A DNA stretch of 64,000 bases from Acanthornis magna (taxonomy: Eukaryota; Chordata; Aves; Passeriformes; Acanthizidae): assembly GCA_036785705.1 (NCBI GenBank), contig JAWUZG010000032.1, positions 16,239,501-16,303,500 on the forward strand, read 5' to 3'. Positions within the stretch are counted from its first letter, which is position 1, and each line of letters starts with the position of its first letter. Position numbers and translations under genes: made by a program. Positions 37,136 to 49,908 of this stretch are shown here, piece by piece. The notes beneath the pieces are model-generated. The model searched no databases. It saw only the letters and a program-made list of their open reading frames with translations, and was not told the origin of the DNA.

Positions 37136-40100
37136 AGACTTGTAACAAGGATTTTGCCAGTATCAATACATTGGCTTTGCAAGTGGAGCGTTTTTCCAGG
37201 GCAGCCAAAGGCTAGTGGCTAGCACAAATTTTGGATGTGACACATCACACCTCAAGCAAAGCAGTGGAGAGGACAGTCAAGCTGTGAAATGTGCTTCAGG
37301 GTGGCTTGACTCACACACAGGCCAGGTGCCGTGCAGCCCATAACCTCCCCTCCTAGAGTACACAGAAGTCTCTTCAAAACTTCCGATAAGCCCAAGATCT
37401 GAACTTATAATTTGAAACCTTTTGGGCAGGCTTTTGTTTGATTTTTTTTTTTCTCTTTTTTTCTTTTTTCCTTGAACATGAAATAATCATCTTGTTCTGC
37501 TCAAACTCACACTGGACAGACCAGTAAAGGACTGAGCTGGGAATTCTCTCTGGATGACTTAGGAGCTTAGAGGCCACAAGGGCCACTTTGGCACACTTTG
37601 GCCAAGGTAAAATCCAGATGGGCTTTCCCTTGCTGAGACCCATTCTTCCATGGCCTCACAATTATTTACACATCAGGACTCACATTTTCCAATGTGGCTG
37701 TGTACAGTCGTTTTTACACACCCAATTAAGCCCAGAAATGCATGTTTAGTGTTCTAACGATGACAGAACCAACCAATAATCTTTAGCATTTATGTACATA
37801 TGAAATGGTGCATACAACATCAAAGCTGTGTACACACATTAAATAATTCATCCTTATAATAACTGCTTGGGGCAGGGGCGAGAGGCATTTAGCTAAAAAG
37901 CTCACCCCCCCTCTTGTTGCAGCAAGCCACCAGTAGAGTCAGGGTTAACCACTGCAAGGGTTTGGTGCCGAGCTTTATGCTTCATCTATTAGCTCTCACT
38001 TCTCCCCAGTTCATGTGTTATTTGGAACATTTCCTACTCCAAGACATTGTGGGAAGCAGCTATGAGTCCGTATGAACAGAATATTCCACAAAAATAAACC
38101 CGCGATCCCCAGGTTGGAGTGACTGGTGCTGCTGAGGAGATACACAGATAAGTGATGCTGCCTGAGTTGCTCATGACACAAACACCCACGAATGTGTTGT
38201 GACGCCGGGAGGCCACGCACCCACACGCTCCAGTGGTGGGCAGGAGCATCCGGGTGTCACAGTACCGGGAGCACGGTGCAGAGGAGGGCTGGGTGCTGGG
38301 AGATGGAGAAAAGCCCAAAAGAAGATGAGCGTGGCAGCTGTGTCAGTGGCTTTGTGCTCTGCTGTGCTTATGACCAAAGAGTACAGTCCTACCTTGGTCA
38401 CCCTCCTACTCACTGTCGTGATCAAATTCAATCAGCAATTACCAGAAATTATGTAAAAAACGACCCCAAAATCCCTTTCAAAACATGAGGGGTTTGAGAC
38501 TAGTGGGGGCTCCCTTCCCCCTCCCTCAGCCTTCAGCCAAAGTGAGCAAACGAAGCACTGGAGGAAAATTGAATTTCTCTGCAGACATCCTGTAGCTTTA
38601 TGATCAGGATGCATCCTCTTGCATGATATTATTTGCACGGTTCAGCTGTGTGTCACATGCGTTGGCTTTGTTTGTCTCTCCCCGTGAGCGGTGAGGTGTA
38701 CGACACCTCTGCAAAAGCCCATCTGCAGAAGGCAGCTTCCCGAGGCTAGTAGAGACGGTAGCCAATGCTCTGGGAAGGAGCCAGCTCAGATGCAATAATA
38801 ATGTGATGTTTCACTGGCCGAGAACAGCAACTCTTGCTATTCTGCTGACAATTGGCAAGTATATGGCTCTACACATTGTGCATTTCTGACAGACACGACT
38901 ATTTTTCCAAGAAGCCTTTGGACTTGAAATATTACAAATGTTTTGTTGTCTTATTTTAATCTAGGTTGCCATTTGGTGTAGTTATCTTTGTGCTCAATAC
39001 AAGTTTACTTGTGAAGTTTATATTGCCCTTTTGGGATGATAGCACTGAGTCCACATGCTCTTTTAAAAGCCACTTTATCTTCAAAGAAAACACCCTAAAA
39101 ATCCTGTACATATTCCAGAGCTTTGCACAACATATGAGAGGCTCTGGAGAGACCTAAATAATAGGGACCATTTTCTCTCCAGATATGTTTGGACATTCCT
39201 TCATAGAGCATGTGGAAATATATTCCATTTTCAAATAGATACACCCTCCTCCTGTAACATGAGTCAAGAGGAGAAAGCCCACACAGTTGTTTTGGTTACT
39301 TAGGAACTTCCATGCCTGATTAATCAGTTTCTCTCCTCTGCTTCGAGGAACCTAATTGAACTTGTCATTTTATTCCTCTGAAATGTACTCGAAGATTCAA
39401 AAAATTCTGGCAGTTCTAATATTTATTTTCCACACTTCAGTTGCCAAATGTACCTCCCTTGGGGATATTACAGATTGGCTTCCATATTAGCTGAGATCAT
39501 CCTGTACATTTTCTGGTCCTCGCCTATCGGGAATGGAGCATCTTCTGCTCTTTTGGTGCAGTTTGGCAGGAACTGAGCCCGTTCCTATATCATGGTGCCT
39601 TCTGTACCAGCAGTGCACCTCCTTCTCTTGCTCCCACAATATCTTTTCCCTCCAGCATCTTCCAATTACAGTATTCCTTCCATTACCATTAAATTTAATA
39701 TAATCCATCAAATAGTCCCAGAGGGGATATCTTTCACTTTGGATTTATCTGCTAATAGACACGTGGTAGCAGATGATCTCTCTTGTCTCTCTTTTTTTCT
39801 GTGAGATTATTAATTACTAACACAATTTTATCACAGAAACCTGGCAGTCTCCAAACACAGTCTCGTATCTTCCTGTTTCATTTTAATTTCTCCAGTGTAA
39901 ATTACTGCCTAACAGTCCTGGTTTCTATAGGTGTCATTGTATTCCAGCATAATTCATTAAAAAATAGAAATAAATTATGCCATTGGTGTGTTTCTTCATC
40001 CTTAGCCCCCCATTCATTGCCTGATTCTATTCTCTTTGGTGCATTTATACACTCATTTTTCACCAGTTTATAAATGTTGCAGTTGGAGGCTTGGATCAAA

Positions 40101-40145
40101 TTCTCAGCTATAGGCACAGGGCTCCCATCTAGATGAATAGCTTCT
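37136..40145. other. Intergenic; small CpG-richer patch at about 38190-38300
   Basis: Mostly unremarkable. The patch GTGACGCCGGGAGGCCACGC and its surroundings have more CpG than the rest but are too short to call an island. A T/C-rich run lies at 37441-37470. Confidence 0.35.
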
Positions 40146-40745
40146 TAGGTTTAAGGCCAGAAAGAAACATTAAAGCATCTGTTCTTATTTCCTGTATATC
40201 ACAGGCCATTACATCTCACACAATTACCCATGTATTGAACCTAATAGCTTCTTTGGCTAAAGTACATCTTCTAGAAAGCCATCCAGCCATGATCTGAAAC
40301 TCTCCAGAGATGAGAATCCACAGTCTCCCTTGAGGATTCGTTCCAGTGGTTAATTAACCCCACTCTTAAAAATATATGCCTTATTTCCCATTTTAATTTG
40401 TCTGGCTTCAGCTTCCAGCCACTGGTATTTGCTATGTATTTTGCTGCTGGTTAAAGAGACTTTTAGTAGCTCGTATTTCCAGCTACTAAGTACGTCACAA
40501 GCTACAGGACAGTCATTTTTCAGTCTTCTCTTTGATAAAAGCCCAAATGTTACAAGATGGGTACCTATAGAAAAATGGATTCTCGAGGCATTAAATAATT
40601 TCTATGGCTTTTTTGGAACCTTTTTCAATTTTCCCTCACAAGAAATGACTTTCGTATGTCTGGTCGTGATCTGCAGGAGGAACCCCTGCTGTCTTCTCCT
40701 CAGTCCTTTTAGAATGTAGTCCAGGTGCCACCAAGCCATGGTCAT
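40146..40745 (-). mobile_element. Ancient CR1 relic, well-preserved order
   Basis: The plus strand runs antisense through a CR1 family abundant in turtles and crocodilians: AAGGCCAGAAAG, CCTGTATATCACAGGCC, ACCCATGTATTGAACC, AAGCCATCCAGCCATGATCTG, GTTCCAGTGGTTAATTAACC, GCCTTATTTCCCATTTTAAT, CTTCCAGCCACTGGTATTTG, and CTTCTCTTTGATAAAAGCCC. About 600 bp can be followed. The insertion probably predates the origin of birds. Confidence 0.7.
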
Positions 40746-40772
40746 GCATAAACATACGCTTGGGAGTATGGA

Positions 40773-40853
40773 CAGTGAAAATGCAAATACAACTGGAATA
40801 TAAAATTGCACTTTCCAAATGCAAACAGATAGTTCAAGTAAAAGATCACTTGG
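40773..40853. repeat. Dispersed direct repeat, copy 1
   Basis: 81 bp beginning CAGTGAAAATGCAAATACAA; nearly identical to 47060-47136 in the same orientation. The copies differ by a 4-bp indel (AAAC) and one substitution. Flanks are unrelated. Confidence 0.9.
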
Positions 40854-42780
40854 GAGGTGAGCTTTCTCAATCAGTCCCACACTGCCTGAAAATTAAGCCT
40901 TGTCCTTCCCAGGACAAGGAGGCTCTGGACAGTAACACAGCCTTTATCCAGATGCATATCTTCCCTCCTGCTCCCCACAGCCCATCATGTGATTGGCAAG
41001 AAGGGCCATGCTGCATGTTCCCTTGGCTGAGCTGCCAGGCATCCATCATGGAGAACCTCTTTTGGTTTTTTCTGTTGCATTTTTCTCCCCCAAGAACTGG
41101 CAACTTCTCTGCAAATAATGGTAGTTCCAGAGAAGAAGCTTTTGAGTAGCCATTCCCAGCTGGTGCTTGGGCAAGATAGAAGCAGCTCCTGAACCACTGC
41201 ACTGCTGTCCAGGCCTAATGCTTATTTTTATTAGCGATAAGTTGCTGTGAGTATCTCTGAATGTGTCTTCTAGATAATGAAAGCTTTGCTTCAACAAACA
41301 AGCAGCAAATAGCTTTAAGGAAGTTTTATGACCAAACTGGGAAGTGCTGCTGATTTTGCAGCTTGCGGACCCCAAGGAGTAGCAAGGGCTTGAAGCACTT
41401 TGCGTCAGGCTCAGGCTGCCTCAGTTCCATCTGTGTTCAATTAAATCCTGGCCAGCCCCCCAGTGATACCCATCGTGGTGCCTGCTGCTGAACACAGTGC
41501 AGCTGCTGCAAGAGGTGAGACCTGCCTGCAGCCTAAGACAAAGGGTAGGTGACTGAGGCAGCTGCCTCTTGTCCACCTATTCAGCTCAGGACCAGGGTGC
41601 CACCTCAGAGCTCCTATTTAGGTGCATATAAGCCTTTATGCTCCATAATGGAGGTATTAATGGTGGTTGCTAAAGATTTTAAGTGCCTTTAGAAATTAGA
41701 TGCTGTCAAACCATCCTGAATTAATGAGGCTTAGGATGCCTGGCATATGGTGGGATTAGATCTGCTTATGGCTCATGGCAGTACAGGACAAGGAAAGCGC
41801 CAGGCTGAGTTGCCTGTGCAGGGATGCACAGCCCCGGCCCTGTGCCTGTACCTGCTGTGCAGTGTTTCACGGCACTATCTCCTAGCATGCATCCAGGGAT
41901 AGCCACTGGTGCTGGCCAGTGTTCCTCCACCTGTGCCAGCCAGCTTTGAGAAAGCGCTTTGACTCTGCTCTTTCAGCATCATTAGCAGGCTCCAAGTATG
42001 CATCCCCAGCCAGGAAATCAAAGGCAGTAAATAAACTCAGTTCTTCAAAACAAAGATACTGTGAGGAGAACTGGAAAAGGTTGTGTTTGCAGGCTGCTGA
42101 AGTCAGTGGGGAAGGAAGAGGAGATGCTTAGTGCTCTGCAAGACTCTGATCTGAGGCTGTTGATAAGCCATTAGCCTCAAGGTTTGTTTTTAATCTTGTA
42201 GTCTCACCAGAGGGGTTGATATTCCAGTTCCATGACCAAGTCTCCCCTAGCTCAAGGATATATTAGAAATGTCTGTGCTTAGTGATAGTCCTTAGATATT
42301 GCTCTTCTGCAGACCTCGTGGCCATGCTGTAAGATTCTCCCTTTGGGCATGCGGAGAGGGAAAGATGAGGCAGGGAAGAAGCTTTTTTTGATGTTGAAAC
42401 ATTTTGTTTTTCAGGGAGGGGGGATAGCTATTTATTTACTTTTGATGGAGCCAGGACAAACCATTTGTTTGATGGATTAGGCAGTTTTAATATGTCAGGT
42501 TGCCTAGGGTACAGGCCAGGCAGGTTAGCTGAAGCAATTGTCTCTATACAAATGGAAAGAATAATGTCCTGAAAAGGCAGCATTAAGGGTTCTGCTCTCT
42601 CATCTGCAGACTGTTCCACAATACTTACCCTTTAAATCCCAGTCGGGCCTCTTAAGGAGACCTGAGTTAGCAGTGAGAAGTAAAGGCTTGTGTGGCCTTT
42701 TAGTTGCAGACTAAATACTGCTTTAATAATGCAGTGCTGTGTTTTTGCCCTCATAGGAATCGTTTGATAAAGGCTGGTAG

Positions 42781-42906
42781 TTTTGGGGGGGGGGTTGGGT
42801 TGTTCTTTTTTGTTTTGGTTTGGTTTTGGTTTCATGGGTTTTTTGGGGTTTTTTTGTTTTGTTTTGAGTTTTGTTCTTGTTTTTGTTGGGGTTTTTTTTT
42901 GTGCTG
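42781..42906. repeat. G/T-only low-complexity tract
   Basis: About 125 bp almost free of A and C on the plus strand, starting with a G10 run followed by TTGGG, then mixtures of GTTTT and GGGTTTTTT. The G10-TT-GGG start could take part in a G-quadruplex. Confidence 0.85.
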
Positions 42907-44579
42907 TTGAAAATACCTCAAGCCTCTATTATTGTGAGTTGCCAGGTGTAACTGCAATATTAGTACAACCAGACCATCAACTCAGTGACTTGCAAAGGAG
43001 AATATTATGAGTCTAATCCTCTTTGGCCCAAAAGCTTACATATTATTGGCAATGTCTGGCTCACTTTAGGCTAGGGTGGCTCAAAGGTACACAAGAGGAG
43101 TGGGTGAGGAGAGGGGCAGGCTGGACTGCCAGGGATGATGATGACTGCCAGCTTCTCACGTGAGTCTTTGCACTCCAGGGAAAACGTGGGATGTTTTGCC
43201 CTCCTCTGAAAGGATATGGTTGCAGTTACTTTTGGGTAGTAAACACATCCACAGCTCAGCAGTGTGACTGACTCATGCATGATCGGCCTCTATTGCTCGG
43301 CTTGTGAATGTAGTAGAGCTCTTCTAATTTACAGCAGCTTCCCCTCCTGATTTATTTACCAATTCAGCCTTTAGAGAAGATTGATTTTTTTGGTACAGAA
43401 CTAGGCAGTTTCTTTTTTTATTTTTTTTTAAACAATACAGGCCTGTATAATCAAAGTTTGACTTGTTTTTTTCTAAGACTGAACATTTCCCAAGTGCTTG
43501 TGTTGTCATTGATAGGGGTTCAATTAAATTTGAGAAATGAAAAGGCACCAAATGCTCAGGCTGCTGAAAAGGCTGTAGTGGTTGTCATGCCTGAGTGCTG
43601 CAGATGCACCCAAAATGTAGTTTGTTTCCACAACTCCCCACCAATTGGCCAGCAGCTCCTGCAAGTATCTCTGTGTCTCTCTGCAGTGATGAGAAACGAG
43701 CTGCTCCAATTCCCAGTAACTTTCTGCTTTGATTCCCCACAGTGACAGCACAGAACAGCTACAGCAGTACAGAGAGGGACTCCCTGAAGCAGGCAGCAAG
43801 AGGAGTTTGCCCCACGTGTGGTGGTCACCTGTGCCAAGGGTGTCACACTGTGACCCAAAGGCTGCTGCAGCACCACCGCGCTTGTCCTGCCTGCCCGGGG
43901 ACACTGTGCTCCAAGGTGGAAAGGCATTCACCAGACCATGCCCAGAGCAAGGTGAGCCCGTGGCCACTCAGCCATGTGGCTGGCAGCTGGAGGGATGGCT
44001 TGCATGTTCTGCCCATTCCTCTGGTGTCCTATGAAGGACACAAATGCAGTCCCTACAGTTTTGGTGCTTCAATGGGCTCTGAAACTGAAGTTTCCCTCAG
44101 AGCTCCTGTTTGGAAGTGCAGAACACTTTTAGATTGTTCTGATAATGAAAAACAGGAGCCTGAAAGTCCCATTACACGCTTGGCACAGCGGGAACCAGGT
44201 TTGATGGAGCTGTTGAGCTGCCTGCATGACAAATTCTGCTCCAGTTTCCAGCTCTGAAACCCAGGTCATGCTGTCTGGACATGATTTGGCAGGCATAGTA
44301 TGTCCAAAACAGAATTTTTTTGATTTTTTTTTTTTTTAGCTGGATCAGTTCAGCTGGATCTGACTCACCAGGCAGGCATGCAAGCACTTGTGTTGGCACT
44401 GTGGAGGTGGCAGCATAGAGAGAAGGAATCAACTGCTAGAGGGCATGGGACCACAGAAAATGTACATCAGCGCATGTTCTTATGCCTCGCCATTGTTCAC
44501 TTTTCTGGGAGAAACACTTTCCTATTCATTCCCACCTCCACAATGGCAAGAAGAAGAAGAATATACCTTCTAGAATATA

Positions 44580-44613
44580 CCTTCTAGAGAAGAAGAATGC
44601 CTTCTCTAGAAGG
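44580..44613. repeat. Perfect 13-bp inverted repeat (hairpin)
   Basis: CCTTCTAGAGAAG at 44580-44592 pairs with CTTCTCTAGAAGG at 44601-44613 around an 8-nt loop. A partial direct duplication (AATATACCTTCTAG, twice) lies immediately upstream. No T-run or gene end is associated. Confidence 0.8.
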
Positions 44614-47059
44614 CAAGTGACATATTCCTTTTTGAGATTGCAGTCTATGCTTTCCTGGTCAGCAGAAGGATTTAAGCCTCAGCAGGGGGCAGCTGACACA
44701 GCAGCTAAGATTAGATCGCAAGTAACTATTTAAAAACCTTGTGTAATCAGCAAGGGCAAAGAGCTAAAGCATGAGCACAGATCAGCACTGAGTTTGAACG
44801 CACCCCTGTCCTTTCTTATGACAGCTAGTAGCTTCATCATGTCTGCAACAATAATACAAAGCATCTGCAAAGCCCAGTGTTATTTCGAATGGGATTAAAA
44901 AGAAATGAAATTATGGACACTCACTTCAAATCAGTGAATGTTTTGGATGAGAGAACCCAACAGCTCTTAGCTTATCTATCCATTTAGGAGGTCAGCTGTT
45001 GGTCCCTGTATGGTCCTTTCCAGCACCAGATGCAACCCCTGCCTGCCTGGGCATTGAGTGACACAACTCAGCCTTTAGCTAAGCTAAAGTAGATCCTCAG
45101 CATTCCCGGGGGAAAATGAGATAAACTGCTTACCTGCATATATCACTTGCATAGAAAACTGTTTGGGCTGAATGACTAATTTACTGGTGGATAATGTGGC
45201 CATTTTGAGTCTTTTATGACACTTTGCTGTTAAGCTATTCTTCCTACAATCTATCTGTAAGAACAGTAAATAGGTAGTTTTTTGTCATACGTGCATAGTC
45301 GCATTTTGGTCAGCTTCAGGATCCTGAGTGAGGAACACCAAAGCTGAAAGCCAAAGCTTTTCTTAAACACCAACTTGAGGTATAAAGTCAGACTTTCAAG
45401 CGAGGCACAATTCACACTGAGCACAGGCAGGAAGCAGCCAGGTCCCTTTGCAAGTGCTTTGTCATGGGCATTAACCCTGGGGTACAACAATTTTTGCAGC
45501 AACAGCTGCCAAGGAGGTAGTAAAGCAGGAGTTTGAACACTGAGCTTTCCTCCCCTGGCGACCCTGTCCACTCAGCATCTCCCAAGCTGTAAGGGGCTGC
45601 ACCCCAGAAAGCTTTGCTCTTTTTTAATCTCCTCCTAGGCTAGCTATGAAGTGGCAAATCCTCTCTGCCCCCTTGTCCAGATCAGCGTTTTGCATTCCCT
45701 GGGTGCCCTGAACTTGCTGCAGCAGGCAGTTCAGCAGCACCAGAGGCCACATGTGGAGAGATTGTCTCTCCCTCTGCCAGAGCTATCGGGTTTTACAAGT
45801 GCTATAATAAGAATAAATAAAACCTCTCAAATAAATAGGAAAAGATAAGGAGGCAGATACCTGTAATTCTCATGACTAACAGTATTACTCAATTTAGATA
45901 TTAACATACTAGCTCAAGCTTTAAACCTTGGATTTACTGAGCATGCTTGTTACTAATTTTGCCTGCTCAGACTGCATTGGTAGCAGGTAGGTGTATAATT
46001 TTAAAATTACTTTGAATTATATTGCAAGTTAAGCATTGCAGAGACAATGATTATATTTTTTTCCCCAGGCAGCTGATGAAAGGCCTTACAGGATTTATTA
46101 CTACCCTTCTAAAGGTTTGGGAGGAGTGTTTATTGGATGGATCCACAGCAGGTATAACTCCCCATACTCCTCTATTAAAATGATACCCCTAATCCTTGTT
46201 CCGTAACTAAGAAATTATACATAGCAGGTCCCCATCTCTGATTCATTACACTTCAAAGTCTTAAATACTTTCTTTTCAGAGTTTCAGCTGGAGAAGATTA
46301 TTCTTCACCGCTCTCGATGTGATTTCCGATCTCAGCCAGGTCACCTTTCTGGAGGGCAGACACCGTGTGGGACTCCCCAGAGACCCTCACAGCATTACAC
46401 ACACAGCAGCTCCACAAGCAGCCTGGCACAAACAAGGACCAAGGAGTTTCCAGCTCCTTTTCCATCTCTCTCTTTTCAGCTTGATGGAAAGTGGGGTATC
46501 CCTGTTGTGCTGAGCCCTGGAAGGACTTTCAGTGAGTTCCACAGGGAAAAAGAAGAAATGGTTCAGATAGCAATGTTAGAACTTGATCCATGCAGGTATG
46601 GCTGCAAACGGCAGGAGAGGCTTCCCTTTCATGAAATCAGGGTTGTGACATTGCTTCCCATAATAATATTAATAAATATTACTAAAATAAAAACAAAAAA
46701 AAAATAAAGATAGAGATACTACTTTATTTTGGGATTGTAAATGTGTGTGGCCTGTTTTTACCATGCATACACATACGCGAGAAGGAAAGAAAGCAGCATA
46801 AAACAGCACCAGTGCAAGCAGTCAGGAAGCGACTCAGTCAGCATTACTGAGAGCAGCTTCGTTCATGATGTTCTCCACCCCATCTGCACACATATGGATA
46901 AATAATTTGCTTCACTCACATGACAAGTCCGTTGAACTCCTGCCAGACCTTACGATTCTGCATTGACCCACCAACATACAAAATAGATTTTCTTGGAGGT
47001 AAAAATCGTCAATGAATATAAGGGCTGTTATTTATTCTGTCCCATCTTTGTTTTAATGT

Positions 47060-47136
47060 CAGTGAAAATGCAAATACAACTGGAATATAAAATTGCACTT
47101 TCCAAATGCAGATAGTTCAAGTAAAAGATCATTTGG
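47060..47136. repeat. Dispersed direct repeat, copy 2
   Basis: 77 bp matching 40773-40853, with sharp ends on both sides and no poly(A) tail or inverted termini visible. Confidence 0.9.
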
Positions 47137-48153
47137 CGTAAAAGATAATTTCTGCTGAAGTCAATAAAAAATTCTGAAGGACTTTATTGAGACAGGCTTC
47201 AATACCTTAAAACGCTTTAGCATTAAACTGAGTGCTGCTTTAAATGTGAAAGATGATTTATTGGAAAGCAATACCAGGACATGTCATTCCTCATCACTAA
47301 GATTACCTTGGGCTCATTATCACTTTTTCTCCTACCTGAATTACAAAGATCCGTATTATATGGCTGGTCATATTAAGGAGTCCTGTTAAAGGTAATCGTG
47401 TGCTTCATATTTCACGCTGCTATTTAAAGAAAATTCTTTATATTGATTACCTAAAAAGACCAATGGACAAAAAGAGGAAGACATCTATTCTAAACTGTCA
47501 GATACCCTCCCCACCCTATGTTTTCTTAAACACAGGAAAAATGTTTTTCTATTATAAGCTGTTCCCTGATACGATGATTTCATTTTTTAACAAGCCACAG
47601 CTGGACTTTAATTAAAGACAATTATTAAAAAAACCAAAAACCAACAAACCCAACAAAATGAAGATGTTTTATTGATGATGTGTGTGCATGATGATATTGT
47701 GACTTCTTAAAACAGCTGTCAGAAAAGCAGGAACAATAAGAGACGTTACTGTGAAAGGCTGAAGCAATGACAGTACATTTGCCCGCATGCTTCCTGAGCT
47801 GGTATAATGTGGGAAAGCAGTTGCTTGGAAAGTTGTCATTATTTCCTCTTGTGTTGTTCGGAACACACTTAAAAATACAGCCAGATGTTACTGTCAGGAG
47901 AAGCTGTTGGTTTGTGGCAGCATAACCCTTGTTTTCCAGTGAGCATGGAAATACAGAGGGAATTGTCTCCTGGCTGCTTTGAAAGTGACAGTTTCTAGCA
48001 GAAAGATTCAGACTTAATTGAAATGTAGTATGCAGCTAAAGATTAAGAGCTAATCTTTTATTTTTGCTTTTGCTTTGCCAAGACTTTCTCAATTCACCAG
48101 TGACCCAATTTTTAAAAATAAAAATATTGTGACACAACCATGATCCCAAGCCC
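47137..48153. other. Intergenic or distal CNR1 3' flank
   Basis: Unremarkable except for the distal poly(A) hexamer at 47668-47673 and an A/C-rich stretch at 47621-47660. Confidence 0.35.
47668..47673 (-). terminator. Alternative distal polyadenylation signal AATAAA
   Basis: On the minus strand AATAAA is followed within 20-50 nt by a strongly GT-rich run (TTTTGTTGGGTTTGTTGG and more T/G), a textbook downstream element. It could be a distal CNR1 end. However, a CR1 fragment at 48.15 kb would then lie inside the UTR, which makes it the second choice. Confidence 0.25.
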
Positions 48154-48230
48154 TGGCAGTGTGAGGTTCACGTTTGGACTTGATAATCCTAGAGGTCTTT
48201 TCCAACCTAAACGATTCCTTGTTTCTATGG
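48154..48230 (+). mobile_element. CR1 3'-terminal fragment
   Basis: CACGTTTGGACTTGATAATC and AGGTCTTTTCCAACCTAAAC are the CR1 end region. Truncated and diverged. It lies just past the proposed CNR1 transcript end. Confidence 0.8.
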
Positions 48231-48735
48231 CATGCTCTCTTTATCCCCTAAGGACGTTTTCAAACCACAGATGTGAAGAAGGAAAATTGCCCAAGTGACA
48301 TGAATCTGGATTAAGTCATACGGAAAACTGATCCTCTGAAATAGGCAGGGACCTTTCTACAGCATTTAGTGGGCTTTTTCAGATGTGGATGAGCAGCAGT
48401 GGGAGCACTTTAATGTGATTCATAGGCAGTGGCACGGCTGAGCCTGCTCTCCCTGCACAGCTTCGATGAATCCCTGCTGGACCACTTCATCATCCACTCC
48501 CTACACCCATCAACTCTGTCCCCACTCACACTGGCCAAAACTAGACTCTTTGTTTGGCTCAAATCTTTACATTTACAAACCCCAAATAACTAATTTGGGT
48601 TGTCACTGCTGCTGGCAGCACTATTTTAGTTTGTATTCCTTTCTTCTGTTATTTTGTGGTTTTTCTGAAGTATATAGGTTTGTCTTAATGTGACATCTCT
48701 GAGCAAACATATGCATCTGAGGAAGGCAAGAGGAA

Positions 48736-48741
48736 TTTATT
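48736..48741 (-). terminator. CNR1: Candidate CNR1 polyadenylation signal AATAAA
   Basis: TTTATT on the plus strand reads AATAAA on the minus strand, 4.0 kb after the CNR1 stop. The sequence just downstream on the minus strand is T/TG-rich, as expected of a downstream element. It was chosen over competing hexamers because the resulting UTR length resembles the human gene. The signal is seen in the sequence; its use is inferred. Confidence 0.4.
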
Positions 48742-49591
48742 GCATTTTGGCTAATACAGAGGAAAGGGGAAATTGCCTACATAATGAAACAGGAGATGCA
48801 GTTTTAACTGTCATTTCTCTTGTCTCCATAGTACTGAATACACAAATATAAAATATATGATCTACCTCCTCCTTCAAACATATCAACGTACAATTAAAAC
48901 CCACAAAGCTTGACAACCTGTTGTCAAGTTGTTTAAGCAGTTGTTTCAGAATCTGACAGACAAACTTATAAACAAAACGTAGAGCACCAGATCGTGGGAT
49001 GAGGCAGCATCATCACGTGGCTTCCTCAGTTATCTCAAAATTTGCAAAACAAAAAAGCAGAGGAATGCTTTTTCTCCTTGAATAAATAACAGTTTAATTA
49101 CATTATAGAAATAAAATATGATATGGTAGGAATACACTGGAAATCTTACAGAAATACTATTCTGCTACTGGTAGGTAAATGGTCAAAGCTACTTTTCATG
49201 ACAATCTGAACAGTACTTGTGTACAAACTATTATACAGGTTGCTAATGAAAATATTGCAACAGTTGCAAGAATGTTACCAGCTCAAACAAACATCTAATG
49301 ATACAATATTCTTCTAAGAGGAAGTAATAATGTTAGATTTACAGACAATAAAGAGTTACGTTCTCCACTTTGAAACACTGGAAATAAAAAGCTCAGGTAA
49401 TCCAATTTCTTTACCTCCTATTATCACAAGGAAAGATTTTCCTTTCACTGTGAAACAGCATCCCAAGAGACCCTGTAAACAGTTTATTCAAAGGTAGTAT
49501 TTGAGATGTCACAGCAACTTCAACAATTTTCCTAGTCTACAATTACAGACTTTTTAGGCCACTGCTTGTACAGATGACTTTTTTTTCCACT

Positions 49592-49599
49592 TATTTACA
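49592..49599 (-). promoter_or_regulatory. Pumilio-type element TGTAAATA in the CNR1 3' UTR
   Basis: The minus strand reads TGTAAATA, matching the Pumilio consensus UGUANAUA. It lies in the distal half of the putative UTR. Pumilio elements commonly control neuronal mRNAs; use here is inference from the motif only. Confidence 0.3.
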
Positions 49600-49840
49600 T
49601 ACATTCAGCCCAATAACAGCAGGTAGAATGCGCTGTCTGTCTCACAATAGACACACTAAGATTTTCATCGAGAAGGCCAGTGCAAGATGTGGATAGTGAT
49701 TGCACAGCATTGAGGAGATTATATTATACAAATATACAATTAGACTGTCGAGAATCTAACTCTGCACACATGTGACATAGATGGTCTTCCTGGTAGATAC
49801 GTGACGCTTGGAGTTGGTACACACAAGTAACTGCAACCAG

Positions 49841-49908
49841 CGGTGGTGGGTGGATGATGATGATGATGATGGTGGTGGTGGTAGTGGTGGTGGCGGTGGG
49901 GTAGGTGG
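49841..49908. repeat. Imperfect (GAT)n/(GGT)n microsatellite
   Basis: About 68 bp of GGT and GAT triplets on the plus strand (a short GGTGGTGGG start, then GAT repeats, then GGT repeats with GTA and GCG interruptions). On the CNR1 sense strand it is an ACC/ATC tract. The plus strand has many closely spaced G pairs and triplets. Confidence 0.85.

Larger units (their letters stand above)
40854..47059. other. Intergenic with low-complexity tracts
   Basis: No gene recognised. The longest open frame (43742-44257, 171 codons, two CxxC-type pairs) has no recognisable domain. A GT-rich tract lies at 42781-42906 and a perfect hairpin at 44580-44613. Confidence 0.4.

Noticed and set aside
43742..44257. 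171-codon open frame with CPTC and CQGC pairs, zinc-finger-like
   Set aside because: No full zinc-binding pattern, no flanking conservation signal, and strong overlapping frames on the other strand; a chance frame in GC-richer DNA.
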